Below the pieces are notes generated by a model, which searched no databases, was not told where the DNA came from, and saw nothing but the letters and a program-made list of their open reading frames with translations. From Plotosus lineatus (Eukaryota > Chordata > Actinopteri > Siluriformes > Plotosidae), in the NCBI GenBank assembly GCA_024760905.1, contig CM045737.1, positions 17,368,848 to 17,432,847 on the forward strand: DNA of 64,000 nt, given 5' to 3'. This document shows positions 34,504 through 46,190 of this stretch, in pieces. Numbering within the stretch: the first letter of the stretch is position 1; each line of letters opens with the position of its first letter. Made by a program: the position numbers and the translations under genes.

Positions 34504-34678
34504 ATTGTGTCCAATGCTGTGATGCTGCCACCAGTGACCCCTCAGACTCCCCCTGCCCCTACTCCTCCTCTAGTCATAGAAAGTGGCCCTGTGTCGTATG
34601 AGGAGCACACTGAGGAAGAAGAGGATGAAGAGGTGGAAGAGCCCTGTGTCAGTGCCCTAAAGCTTATAGGAGGCAATG
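34504..34678 (+). CDS. BRF1: BRF1 penultimate exon, ESGPVSY and acidic tail
   Basis: This 175-nt exon has acceptor TTTGTAG and donor GTCAGT. It encodes a proline-rich stretch (VTPQTPPAPTPPL), then VIESGPVSYEEHTEEE, a run of acidic residues, and PCVSALKLIGGN. ESGPVSY, the acidic block and PCVSAL match the extreme C-terminus of vertebrate BRF1. If the donor were ignored the frame would stay open for 17 more codons to a stop at 34729-34731, but that extension shows no BRF1-like residues. One base remains for the last exon. The function of the acidic tail is not established from sequence. Confidence 0.94.
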
Positions 34679-35334
34679 GTCAGTACACATCTTCAACAGT
34701 CTGGCTGAAGAAAGTTCTAGTTTCTGATTAGAATGTGAGGTAGATTATATTTGTATACCTCAGTGTTGCCGGATTGTTAATTTCTGAATTGAGGCACTGA
34801 ACCATAAGTCACTGAACTACTGAAACACCATCAGTCACATTTCATGAAATGTGATTTATGTGGTTTTTGATCTCAGTGCCTCAATTTATGTGACAGACAT
34901 TTCAGAGTTGGCTAAACACCTTCAACTCCCTTTGAACCCGTTTCTCTTTGTTGAATTGACATTGAGAGCACAGCAAATAATATGTTACAAAAAGAGAACA
35001 TTCGATGCCAATTATGTAAAGCCTTTCTTATATGGGGAATGTTCTTTTGGGCGCACATTACATGTGTAATATGAGTACTGGCAGACCTCCCAAGCTCAAT
35101 ATAGTCATGGAATATGGCTTGTATTGTCGTCCCATGTCCGTCTGGCGTCCACATGCTCCACCACCGGAAACCCAATAAGGCTGCCATGTCACCGATTTAA
35201 TACTGATTGTCTGTTATTTACTCCTGACTTGCATAAAGATGCAAGTGGTTTTATATATCTTAATATATATTACATAAGATTTATAAGTAACGAAACGAAA
35301 TCCAAAAAATAGAGTTTGATACACCACTACTCAA
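34679..35334. other. start of last BRF1 intron, no recognised feature
   Basis: Unique-looking sequence between the penultimate exon and an F1 SINE. Confidence 0.4.
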
Positions 35335-35668
35335 GGGCAGCGGTGGCCTTGGGGTAAGGTGCTGGATTGCTGATCCCAAGGTTGGGGGTTCAAACGCGAC
35401 TTTCAACAGGTTGTCAATGCCGTCCCCGCAGTACAGGTAACTGGGTTATGAACGGCTGGCCATGTCCCTCATCGTCTATGGTGAGAGGCATGTAAAAGAA
35501 CCATTGCTGACTTTCGTCAAGAGTAGCTGCTTAGCTGTCAGCATGTTTCTCCCTGCCATGGCCTGGTGAGCTATCCAGGGTGTATTCTGCCCTCACCCAG
35601 TCGGCTGAGATGGATGCTAGCCTCCCCATGACCCTAATTAGGAATAAGTGGTTCAGAAAATCAATGAC
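35335..35668 (+). mobile_element. F1 SINE
   Basis: Head GGCAGCGGTGGCCTTGGGGT, degenerate B box GGTTCAAACGCG, core ACCATTGCTGACTTTCGTCA, tail CCATGGCCTGGTGAGC ... CCTAATTAGGAATAAG. The B box and A box carry several changes. Confidence 0.9.
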
Positions 35669-35754
35669 ACCACCACTTAGATGCACATACACCACAGTAA
35701 AAACATACAATTTAACTCAGGCAGGCAGACAGACTTACCAGTCTACTTACCAAC

Positions 35755-37270
35755 AGGATTCCAAAAATGTTGGGACACTATACAAATTGTGAATAAAAAC
35801 TGAATGCAATGATGTGGATGTGCCAAATTTCCATATTTTTTTCTGAATTGCACACAAATGACAAGGTCAAAAGTTTCAACTGAGAAAATGTATAATTTTA
35901 AGGGGAAAATGTGTTGATTTTAAATTTCATGGTGTCAACAAATCTCAAAAAATGTTGGGACAAGGCCATTTTCACCCATTTGAGGCATCCCCTCTTCTTC
36001 TTACAACAGTCTACAAATGTCTGGGGACTGAGGAGACAAGTTTCTCAAGTTTAGAAATAGGAATGCTGTCCCATTCTTGTCTAATACAGGCCTCAAACTG
36101 TCCATCTGTCTTGGGCCTTCTTTGTTGCACCTTCCTCTTTATGATGCACCAAATGTTCTCTATAGGTGAAAGATCTAGACTGCAGGCTGGCCACTTCAAT
36201 ACCTGGATCCTTTTCTTACACAGCCATGGTGTTGTAATTAACGCTGCATGTGGTCTGGCATTATCGTGTTGAAAAATGCAAGGTCTTCTCTGAAAGAGAC
36301 GACGTCTGGATGGGAGCATATGTTGTTCTAGAACCTGAATATACCTTTCTGCATTGACGGTGCCTTTCCAGATGTGCAAGCTGCCCATGCCACATGCACT
36401 CATGCGACCCCATACCCTCACAGATGCAGGCTTCTGAACTGAGTACTGATATTGGGTTGTCCTTGTCCTCTTTAGTCCGGGTGACATGGTGTCCAAGTTT
36501 TCCATAAAGAACTTCGAATCGTGATTCATCTGACCACAGAACAATTTTCCACTTTGCCACACTCCATTTTAAATGAACCCTGGCCCAAAGAAAATGTCTG
36601 CGCTTCTGGGTCTTGTTTAGAAATGGCTTCTTCTTTGTACTGTAGAGTTTCAGCTGGCAATGGCGGCTGGCACGGTGGATTGTGTTCACTGACGACAATG
36701 GTTTCTGGAAGTATTGTTGAACCCATTCTGTGATTTCCCTGACAGTTGCATTCCTGTTTTTCGTGCAGTGCTGTTTAAGGGCCCAAAGATCACTGGCATC
36801 CAATATGGTTTTTCAGGCTTGACCCTTACGCACAGAGATTGTTCCAGATTCTCTGAATCTTTGCATGATGTTATGCACTGTAGATGATGATAACTTCAAA
36901 CCCTTTGCAATTTTTCGCTGAGAAACACCTTTCTGATATTGCTCCATTATCTTTCTGCGCAACATTGGGGGAATTAGTGATCCTCTACCCATCTTCGATT
37001 CTGAGAGACACTGCCACTCTGAGAAGCTCTTTTTATACTCAGTCATGTTGCCAATGGACATCATTAGTGGTAATTGGTCTTCCAGCTGTTCGTTATAGGT
37101 GCAATTAACTTTTCCAGCCTCTTATTGCTACCTCTCCCAACCTTTTTGAGATTTGTTGACACCATGAAATTTAAAATCAACATATTTTCCCCCTTAAAAT
37201 GATACATTTTCTCAATTTAAACTTTTGACCTGTCATCTATGTTCTATTCGGAATAAAATAAGAAATAAAA
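35755..37270 (-). mobile_element. Tc1/mariner element, reverse strand, right end incomplete
   Basis: Long inverted repeats: AAATTTCATGGTGTCAACAA / CTCAAAAAATGTTGGGACA at left and GAGATTTGTTGACACCATGA / AAATTTAAAATCAACATATT at right. The outermost right terminus is eroded, so no clean TA-flanked end is seen there. It encloses a broken transposase. Confidence 0.9.
36011..36992 (-). pseudogene. Tc1-family transposase, frameshifted
   Basis: ATG at complement 36990-36992 opens MGRGSLIPPMLRRKIMEQYQ, followed by SSSTVHNIMQRFRESGTI (helix-turn-helix). A frameshift or stop near 36810 precedes the middle part (IVLWSDESRFEVLYG with the first catalytic D). Another shift near 36300 precedes the end (CIFQHDNARPHAA with the second D, DLSPIENIW with the E). 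All three acidic residues survive but sit in different frames. It stops at 36011 after SSVPRHL. Sequence type differs from the Tc1 copies at 3121 and 50677. Confidence 0.92.
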
Positions 37271-37527
37271 ACCCTTCCACCACATTTACCTCCCATTTCT
37301 CCCCCCTAATTTGGTCACCTGCCAATTCCTACCTACCAGCCAGATTCAGACTGCTAAGGGTGAAGTCAGTCACATGCTTCCTTCAATACGCATGAAGCCA
37401 GCCAAGTGCATCCTGCTTCATACCGTTGCTCATGCTGTGTCAGAAGGCGGTGCAACACACCGAGAAAAATGCTCGTTTTAGTTCAGTTCACTGTATTGCT
37501 GGGATATTTGATATGCAGCTTAGAATG

Positions 37528-37806
37528 CGGCACAGTGGCATAGTGGTTAGCACGTCTGACTCACAGCAAGAAGGTCTGCATTCGATTCCCAGCCTGGGCG
37601 TTTCTGTGTGGAGTTTGCATGTTCTCTTTGTGCTTGCGTGGGTTTCCTCTGGGTACCTCTGGTTTCCTCCCACAGTCACAAAAACATGCACATACGGCTA
37701 ACTGGCTGTTTCAGATCTCCCCTAGGTGTGAATGGTTGTGTGAGTGTTGGCCCTGCGATGGCTTGGTGAGCTGTCCAGGGAGTACCCCGCCCTCGCCTGG
37801 AGTGCT
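37528..37806 (+). mobile_element. F3 SINE, nearly complete
   Basis: CGGCACAGTGGCATAGTGGT head (A box), CATTCGATTCCC B box, GGAGTTTGCATGTTCTC, GGTTTCCTCCCACAGTC, then CCTGCGATGGCTTGGTGAGC tail. The tail is cut off at CGCCTGGAGTG where the pogo-like element begins. Confidence 0.9.
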
Positions 37807-38649
37807 TTAAAAATTGGAGTGGGTGGGCGCTTATTGAAATGTTACCAGTGAGAGTGGAAGGGTAAATGCTTATTACCATCCAGGTGGAAAACATGAATAA
37901 TAACAGAACAATAAAAGGGTTTTACTGTATTTGTGTTCTTCATTTTGTGGTATCAACCAAACAACTTACATGAAAGCTGAAAATAAACAGAAAACAGCAT
38001 AAATAAAAAAAAAAGACCGCTTACTTTTCCCTCTTGTTGCTGTTCCTTTAAAAATTTTCCCCGAAGTAAAATCGAGCCAATCAACACAAATGTCAACTTT
38101 AGCACATGGCACATTGAACCAATCAACACGAACATAAACAACAGCACATGGCCAGAAATGTGCTTAAATTTATGAAGTTAGTGAGCAGGCAAACCGGGTG
38201 AAAAATACTCGTCATCACTTTCTGATAGGTCGATATCTGGCTCATCGCTCCATTCATTCAGAGCATACCGTAGTTTTTGCTGGAGCAGTTTCTAATGGTT
38301 CATTGGTTGTTGGACATTTATTAATCATTAATTATAATATAATATATAAAATAAACATTAATTAAAAATATTTTGCTGTTTTATAAAGCGACGGAACAAT
38401 CAAATGTGTTGTTACAGATGAACATTGTAGACATTCCCCAGTGCCAGGGGGTTTTGAAATACTGTGTAAACTCACTTTTGCAGGCAGTGAACACCCCATT
38501 TTACGGTTACAGAGACTGATCCAATAGAATTGATTAGTACGATTTTGCTCCCAGTACACATGGGTGGCTATTAGATGTAAGAACAAAAACACTGGGGGTG
38601 GGGTGGGGGTGGGGGCTTATTGGGTCAGAGCGGTTATTACGTCGAATAC

Positions 38650-38655
<6 letters not shown>
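37807..38655 (-). mobile_element. pogo/Tigger-like element (second copy of the 3105 family)
   Basis: Reverse-oriented copy: TTTAAAAATTGGAGTGGGTG at left; GTCGAATACGGTA at right, directly followed by a TA microsatellite. Colinear with 4760-5971 in reverse, including CCAGATATGG/CTCATCGCTCCATTC and the CCAATCAACAC motif. The GGGCGCTTA left terminus is partly preserved (GGTGGGCGCTTATT). Confidence 0.82.

Positions 38656-38719
<64 letters not shown>
38650..38719. repeat. (TA)n microsatellite
   Basis: About 34 TA units starting exactly at the end of the pogo-like element, as if grown from its TA target site. Confidence 0.95.
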
Positions 38720-38724
<5 letters not shown>

Positions 38725-38917
38725 AAATAAGTATTTTAAGTTTAGTTTCAATTTTATTAAATAAAAAGAACATTTGTAACTTTCTCTATTCAAATCAACA
38801 TTTATGATTGGCTTTTTAAAATTTTGTTTTATTGTTTTAATTTTTAAATCATATATTATAAACTGATGTAATCCAATTATTTCAAATTACATTTCTGAAC
38901 TTTGCCTCCTGTTCCAG

Positions 38918-38955
38918 AATATGGCTGTGAAGCTGAAGAGGAAGAAGTTTTTTAG
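38918..38955 (+). CDS. BRF1: BRF1 terminal coding exon with stop
   Basis: A GTTCCAG acceptor precedes 38 nt. Joined to the single G of the previous exon, these read EYGCEAEEEEVF and a TAG stop at 38953-38955. Vertebrate BRF1 ends with a YGC motif followed by a few acidic residues and an aromatic residue, so the fit is good despite the short length. The exon was found by looking for that motif in the right phase. It lies 4.2 kb downstream of the penultimate exon, past a Tc1 element, a pogo-like element and a TA repeat. The main uncertainty is that a 12-residue match can occur by chance; the exact phase and the YGC make that unlikely. Confidence 0.8.
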
Positions 38956-39055
38956 AGCAGTGTTTTCATCACCAATCCATGATTTCATCAGCTTTTGAGT
39001 GATATCCTCTACTATATATATATATATATATATATGAGTAGAGCCCTCATTAGTA
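38956..39055 (+). other. BRF1: start of BRF1 3' untranslated region
   Basis: About 100 bp of non-repeat sequence and a short TA run follow the BRF1 stop before a Tigger-like element begins. No AATAAA occurs in this stretch. The first AATAAA downstream is at 39329-39334, inside that element, so the transcript end may be transposon-derived. The length of the 3' UTR cannot be set from sequence. Confidence 0.5.
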
Positions 39056-39328
39056 TATAGGCCCTCGTTATTCCCGGGGGTTTGGTTCCGGCCTCTCCAG
39101 CGAATGAAAATAATCCGCGAGTTCTGTACCCGGAAGTAAAACCCCATGTATCATATTACATGCGTGAATGATCAACCGAAAGTAAAATACCATGTATCTA
39201 TTACATGCGGTAAAACATGCTTCTTAAACACATGCTATAGACAGTCCTACTCATTAATACAGTATTAATGAAGTAAAATGTAGTAATGATTAAGAAAAAC
39301 CTTTTAATTTTGTACTGTGATATTTATT

Positions 39329-39334
39329 AATAAA
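39329..39334 (+). promoter_or_regulatory. candidate BRF1 polyadenylation signal AATAAA
   Basis: This is the first canonical AATAAA after the BRF1 stop codon, 374 bp downstream. It lies inside the Tigger-like element at 39056-40338 and just before a long TA/CA microsatellite. The hexamer is seen directly; its use is inference. Confidence 0.35.
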
Positions 39335-39359
39335 ATATAGAAACATTATACAGCATATG

Positions 39360-39515
<156 letters not shown>

Positions 39516-40224
39516 TATACATACATATAGTATGTATATATTTTCATTTTGTATGTATATATTACCCAATTAAGCTCCATGATACCACTCAAACAACACC
39601 AGCTAAGCGCCAGATAAAGGTAATGACGTTGCATGTCTCTTCTGAAGAAATAAGACTTTCTAAGCAAGTGCGCGTTTTTGCTTACTTGAAAGATCAGAAG
39701 TCCGGATAAGCTGCGCTTCGTCTCACAAGCTCCGTGTGTCACTTGCGACAAACGCCTCACATTCAAAAAGAAAGGACTTAAGCAGCGCACTATAATTGAG
39801 GTGAGCGTGTGGTTTGTTTATAAGGAGTAGATGAGAGGACTTAACTCAGGTGTGAACTGCATTCATCCTGAGCAGCTCAGCCACGCCCCTCAGCCGGAGC
39901 GGGGAGAAAACACACACACAAGCATTCTGAACATTAACTTAGGTACTGTACTGGCATGATAATCAAAAAATACTTTAATACTACAGCTTTACAACATTTC
40001 AGACGATTATTCCTCTTCAGGCACTTCAGAGGAAACTTGTTTCTTCAGAAGAAAGTCCTATTTCTTCAGAAGAGACATCCAACGTCATTATCTTTTTCTG
40101 GCACTTAGCCAGAGTTTGAGTGGCATCATAGAGCTTAACGGGTAATTGAAACACACCAAAAAAAAAAAGGCTCGTTGACAACTTGTGCGCGAATGAGGAA
40201 AAAGGGGTTTACACATCATCTCAA

Positions 40225-40271
40225 CCAATCAGCAGGAAGGACAGCCATTGGTTGAATTTGAATCACGTGAC
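40225..40271. promoter_or_regulatory. NF-Y/E-box motif cluster in Tigger-like element
   Basis: CCAATCAG at 40225-40232, inverted CCAAT (ATTGG) at 40247-40251 and CACGTGAC at 40264-40271. The same order is kept in the copy at 53080-53142 and partly at 28720-28749. Motifs are seen; function is inference. Confidence 0.45.
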
Positions 40272-40349
40272 GGTTGCTCGGCAATCCACGAATAGTCAAG
40301 GGCGCGAGTGCAAACCGTGAATAGTCAAGGGCCTACTGTATATACTAGT

Positions 40350-41796
40350 ATATGAAGAGAATGAAGAGTGGAAAAGCAGTTGGTTCTGATGATATACTGT
40401 ACCTGTGGAGGTATGGAAGTGTCTAGGAGAGGTAGCAGTAGATTTTCTGACAAGAACATTCAACAAGGTCTTAGAGAGTGAGCAGATGCCAGAGGAATGG
40501 AGGAGAAGTGTGTTGGTTCCCATTTTTAAGAACAAGGGAGACGTGCAAAGTTGTGGCAACTACAGAGGGATAAAGTTGATGATCCATACGATGAAGTTAT
40601 GGGAAAGAATAGTGGAAGCTAGACTTAGGGCAGAAGTCAGCATTTGTGAACAACAGTTTGGTTTCATGCCAAGAAAGAGCACCACAGATGCAGTGTTTGC
40701 TTTGAGGATGTTAATAGAGAAGTACAGAGAAAGTCAGAGGGAGCTACATTGTGCCTTTGTGAATCTGGAGAAAGCATATGACAGAGTGCCAAGAGAAGAA
40801 CTGTGGTATTGCACGAGGAAGTCTGGAGTGGCAGAGAGGTATGTTAGAGTGGTCCAGGACATGAATGAGAGATGAAAGACAGTTGTGAGATGTGCTGTCG
40901 GCGTGACCGAAGAATTCAAGGTGGAGGTAGGACTGCATCAAGGCTCAGCTCTGAGCCCCTTCTTGTTTGCGATGGTGATGGACAGGCTGACAGACGAGGT
41001 TAGACAAGAATCTCCATGGACTATGATGTTTGCAGATGACATTGTGATCTGTAGTGAGAGCAGAGAACAAGTGGAGGAAAATTTAGAGAGGTGGAGACAT
41101 GCCCTAGAAAGGAGAGGAATGAAGGTTAGCCTCAGTAAGTCAGAATACATGTGTGTGAATGAGAAGGACCCAAGAGGAATGGTGAGGTTTCAGGGAGCAG
41201 AGATAAAGATACTTAGGCTCAACAATCCAGAGCAATGGAGAGTGTGGAAAAGAGGTGAAGAAGCGTGTGCAGGCAGGCTGGAATGGTTGGAGAAAAGTGT
41301 CCGGTGTGATGTGTGATAGGAGAGTATCAGAAAGAATGAAAGGAAAAGTGTACAATACGGTGATGACGCCAACGATGTTGTAAGGTTTAGAAACGGTGGC
41401 GCTGAGGAAAAGACAGGAGGCAGAGCTGGAGGTAGCAGAGATGAAAATGTTGAGGTTCTCTTTGGGAGTAACGAGGATGGATAGGATCAGGAATGAGTAC
41501 ATCAGAGGGACAGCACATGTAAGACGTTTTGGAGACAAAAGTCAGAGAGGCTAGATTGAGATGGTTTGGATATGTACAGGGGAGGGATAGTGAATATATT
41601 GGTAGTAGGATGCTGAGTTTGGAACTACCAGGCAGTAGGTCTAGAGAAAGACCAAAAAAGAGATTTATGGATGTGGTGAGGGAAGACATGAAGGTTGTTG
41701 GCGTAAGAGAAGAAGATACAGAGGACAGGGTGAAATGGAGGCTGATGATTTGATTTACTGTGGCGACCCCTGAAGGGAATAGCCGAAAGGAAAAGA

Positions 41797-41799
<3 letters not shown>
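40350..41799 (+). mobile_element. 5'-truncated RTE-like LINE
   Basis: It encodes the reverse transcriptase and C-terminal part of a non-LTR retrotransposon and ends in GCGACCCCTGAAGGGAATAG / CCGAAAGGAAAAGAAGAT, followed by a TA repeat. Shorter copies of the same family lie at 10515, 52226 and 58395. The 5' part, including the endonuclease, is missing. Confidence 0.93.
40351..41753 (+). pseudogene. reverse transcriptase of RTE-like LINE, frameshifted
   Basis: Reading begins MKSGKAVGSDD near 40360, then EEWRRSVLVPIFKNKGDVQS and NYRGIKL, then QQFGFMPRKSTTDAVFALR, then a break near 40873. It resumes with VGLHQGSALSPFLFAMVMD, and the catalytic box is FADD at 41029-41040. Further breaks occur near 41216, 41316 and 41382. 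The end has RWFGYVQGRDSEYIG and GVREEDTEDRVKWR. These are RT motifs 1 to 5 and the C-terminal region of an RTE-type LINE; F replaces Y in the usual YADD, which is common in such elements. At least three frame breaks mean no active enzyme. Confidence 0.9.
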
Positions 41800-41865
<66 letters not shown>

Positions 41866-41905
41866 TAGTGTGAGATAGAGAGAGAGAGAGAGAGAGAGAG
41901 ACATT
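41799..41905. repeat. (TA)n and (GA)n microsatellites after the LINE
   Basis: About 32 TA units directly after the LINE 3' end, a GATAGTGTGAGATA spacer, then about 12 GA units. Confidence 0.95.
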
Positions 41906-43054
41906 TTCAGCACATGTAGCATCTGACACACTAGAAAGGTGTGTGTGTGGGACATGTGGGAAACACATGACTGAAGACTACAACTGTATATTTTCTGACA
42001 TTGACTATTTGACCCATGTAAATCCACCAGATGTGCATTACTATAATTATGTATAGGGAAAAACAGTTTAAGAAACCATAAATACATGTGATGACGAAGC
42101 CTAATAAGCTGTCAAGGATCCAATTATACTGTTTGTCAGTGACAACTTTCACATTCATTTAGGATTGAAGCCCACTCTGGTGATGTATGGATAATGTGTG
42201 ATGGCTTTTATTGCTCTCCTCATTTTATTTCCACTTATAAATAATATAAAGTTTGTTTCTGATGCTTATCTGTTGACAGGCATGTTTTTAAAAATGACCA
42301 AAGGTGCTCTAGTTATACATGTTACATGTTATTCTGATCTTTTTTTCTGTCTTTGGTCTGTTTAGAGTTTTAGCTTTGTTAAATGCTGTTCATAAGCTCA
42401 GTTTGTATAAATGTACATAATATCTATTGAAGTAATTCCACTGTCCTTGTTAAAAAAAAAAAAAAAAAAGTTAAATTCCATGTAAATTTTTAAGCTGTAT
42501 ATTAATGGTAATATATTATGCATAGCTGTGTTTTTATTGTAATATTCCCATGTTGTTGTTGTTGTTTTCTATTCGCCATGTTTGAGCCTTTTGAATCTTT
42601 ATTAAATTCCAGAGGCAAAACCTCACAAGGCCCAGTGGTGAACAGCTGGTTGCCAGAGCACATTCCTTGGTGTAATTAAATTTACAATTTCCATGAGAAT
42701 GGGGGGCGCACAAACACACATTATTCACCCACTTGTCAAAATTTTTATTGTGTATATCGTAAACAAAACCTGACAGTGGAGTATATGTTACTCTACCAAG
42801 TTCAATTCTGCAAAATCTGCATACATGATATGTGATGCTTTGGGTGTTATTTGCATTTTTCCTCTAAATGCATGTCATTGTCTAAATTCTATCATGTCAA
42901 GATTCTTTGTTATACATGAGCCGTAGCCAGTATTATGATGGCTGCCTTTTAATGCTGATCTCCCATTTCTCACTTCTTCATCTGGAAGACATGCAGCAAT
43001 ACACAAATCTGTCAGTGTGTAATGTGAGATCACCCACAGACCCTCAGGTGTGCA

Positions 43055-43096
<42 letters not shown>

Positions 43097-43888
43097 AGGG
43101 CAGCAGATGGCGAGCACTCTACTCTCCTTGTGATATTACTGTCAGCTCACATCACTGGATTGTTTCATGAGTCATATACGCAGTTCTTTAGGCCTCCATA
43201 TATCATTATTAGGGTGTACACCTGAGACCAGTGAGACAAGGAACACAACATGTGAAAATACATCTGGTAAGTGTGGAAAAACACATTGAGTTCTCCTTTA
43301 AGTGCTTGGTTTAAATCAATGCTATAAATATAGATTAGGTTAAATTATACTCATATCGCATATCTTACAAAGCACTGAAAAGATCCTCTTTATGTTTTGT
43401 CCAGGTATCGTCTATCTCTGGTGCTGAAGTATGCAGTGTTGAGACAGTGTAAACCCTTTAATGTGGCACATTCCTTCACAGTGTTGGTGTTCAGGGAGTC
43501 GATACAGTCAATTCACCTGCCTTCATCAAGAGACCACCGGGTAATGTGACACTATAATGGTGTAGGGTTACAGCACTGTTGCCTGCCAATCATGTCTGCA
43601 GATGCAGAGTCTTTCACACTTCAACTATATCAGGTTCTTCAAAGACTGGATTAACAACACAGTCTTCTTTTTAAAAACCCCACCCTCCACCACAGACACA
43701 CACACGCACACACACACCAGAAGACCAGGCTCTGGTTTCTACCCAAAATTCCCATGAAACATGCATTTTAATCACCTTACCTACTTTAAGTCACCTGGCT
43801 CAGATATCAGGGGGATTCTTCCTAATGAATATCTCTGTTTGGTTTATTTACTTGCATCGTTTCTCCATCACTTGGGAGTTGGTGATGT
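41906..43888. other. intergenic, apparently unique; (TG)n at 43058
   Basis: No recognised exon or transposon. It holds a run of A near 42453-42470 and about 18 TG units at 43058-43094. A short open frame near 43400-43545 with splice-like ends is discussed as a finding but not called a gene. Confidence 0.4.
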
Positions 43889-44641
43889 ATCAATCAACAA
43901 TAACTTTAAAACCACTGAGAGGTAAAAGTGAATAACAGTAATTAATGTACATATAGTGCATGGCAACAGCCCAATCTGATTGGTTGGCAATTTTTGATTG
44001 CTAGACATAATTCTGTCTGTACTCACTGGATGAGTGATTACATGTTCTGATGGCAGAATCTATTATTAGTTGGCTGGTATTTGTCATCAGATGGGTCAGA
44101 ACATCTCCAAAACCACAGGTCTTGTAGGGTGCTCCCACTATGCAGTAGCAGGTATCTACCAGAAATGGCACAAACAAAGGGCAAATGGTCAACCAGGAGC
44201 AGATTCACCAGTACCTGGAGTTCACTGATGAGAAATGAAGGTTAGCGCGTGTGTTCTGATGCACAGAAGAACATAAATCACCTAAAACGTGAATGCTGTC
44301 TATGATAGAAAGGAGTCATAACACAGAGCACACTGAAGACATTGCATAGCTGCAAAGCAGTCGGAGTGCACATTGTTGATCCCTTTCTATCGCTGGTCGT
44401 GCTGACATCAAAACTGGACTATGAAGTCATGGAGGATGGTGGACTGGTCTGATGAATCACATTTTTATTTTTACGCGATACAGTAAGTACAGCTGGGCAC
44501 ATGGCTGATGGTTTCTTGAGGAAGAAATGAAAACGGCATGTACTATGTGAACACAAGTCATCGGAAGCAGTGTAATGTTCTGTTTTTTACATACAATCTA
44601 CCTGAACACTTCCAGCTCAATAAACCATATACGTATTGGAA

Positions 44642-45940
44642 ATTAGGGCTGAGCAATAAAACCAGTTTATCGATTTAAACTGGTTCTAATATGCAACCAA
44701 TACGTATACAGTACTCTGAAGCAAAACCGTTTTTTCTTTACATGAATTCGGAAAACTTCGGCTATTCCCGCTAATAACACCGGAAGTAATACTTTCGTTG
44801 AAAAAAAAATGGCGACCGCAGAGGTTCCGGTCTGTAATCCTGACACAATGGGCTTCCGTCCTCTTATTGCCAGTCATTCAGTGTGTGGCGAGCCCGGTAT
44901 AATAAGAGTCTTGCCGTGATTGGTCAGTGCGGATTGTCATGAAGGCCTTCACAGCCAATAGAATTTATTTTCATACCAGATATGGAAATTTCCACTGAAA
45001 ACAAAACCGCGGTTCATGTTGCTAATTGCTCAGAAATTTACTGACCTACTGCATCGTAATTTTCGTTTAAACATTTTATTTAAAAATGAACAAAACAGGG
45101 CAACGACCCCATGAACCTGGTCTCCAACAAGGTACATTAACCATGCATGGTTTTTTGTTGCTTATCGCGGCAATAATATCTGTCGACTCTGGAAAAAAAT
45201 GACGTCACACAACTAGCTGAGTCCAGAGTCCGGTAAATTACATTCCACTTCTCTCCAGCGTAATGATATTAATGTGATTTATATGATAAACGATATTATA
45301 TGTTATTATTGTAAAGTTCTGCAGTTTGACGGACTTTCCTGAGCCGTCAGGTTCACTGTAAGTGTTATCCGTGTGGCACGTGCCCAGCAAGCCTCGCGTC
45401 GCTTATGATGGCATTAATATACTGTATATACATGTAATGCTCATATTGTTATATATAAATATATCAATCTACTGCTCATATGGTCACAGGTCTGATGAGG
45501 TCTCGTCGTGCACGATACAGTTCTGCGCATGTGCAGACGAGGCTCCACCTTTAATCCCGCCTTAAAAATTTAATATTCATACATAATGATTAAGGCTTCT
45601 CAATATGCTAATAAAAGCACTAGATGCACTTCTAATGTTTGTGTATTTAATATGTTGAAATAGCTTATTTTGCTCAATATGCAGTTCTATTTCAGTGATC
45701 GTGTTTATGCCAAAGTTTAAAACATAAAATTTTCATATGTCGATTTTTGCTGATGCTTAGGATTTTTATTTTAATGATTAAAACCAACGTTTTTAATGTG
45801 GTTGATTTCTCTTTTTGAAATAAAAAATAAATACTGTCAAGAACAGGCTCACTTTTAATTTTGAATTCTTCTTGCAATATATCACAATACATATCGCAAT
45901 ACATGCTCGAAATCGCAATACATATAATTTATACCCAGCC
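44642..45940. mobile_element. hAT-like element inside the Tc1 copy
   Basis: TAGGGCTGAGCAATAAAACC at left and ATACCCAGCC at right are roughly inverted, and TATTGG occurs on both flanks (44634-44639, 45942-45947) as an imperfect 8-bp target duplication. The interruption of the Tc1 transposase fits these limits. No transposase frame is seen. Assignment to hAT is tentative. Confidence 0.65.
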
Positions 45941-46059
45941 ATATTGGCAATGGCATTCCTCAATGACAATGGCCTCTTTTTGGAGGATAATGGATCCTGC
46001 CATATTGCAAAAACTGTTTAGGAATGGTTTGAGGAAAATTGGAAACCAAATTCCGCATC

Positions 46060-46190
46060 AGGCTCTGCGATGGCCTGGTGAGCTGTCCACAGTGTTCCCT
46101 GAACTCGCTCTCAGAGTCGGCTGCGATGGGTGCCAGCCTCCGCACTACACTAATTAAGATTAAGCAATTCAGAAAATGTATTAATTCTCC
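46060..46190 (+). mobile_element. L2-type SINE tail inserted in the Tc1 copy
   Basis: CTCTGCGATGGCCTGGTGAG, CTCAGAGTCGGCTGCGATGG and AATTCAGAAAATG are the F1/F3 tail; no head is present. Confidence 0.85.

Noticed and set aside
41387..41968. 193-codon reverse-strand frame
   Set aside because: Antisense of the LINE at 40350 followed by a TA repeat.
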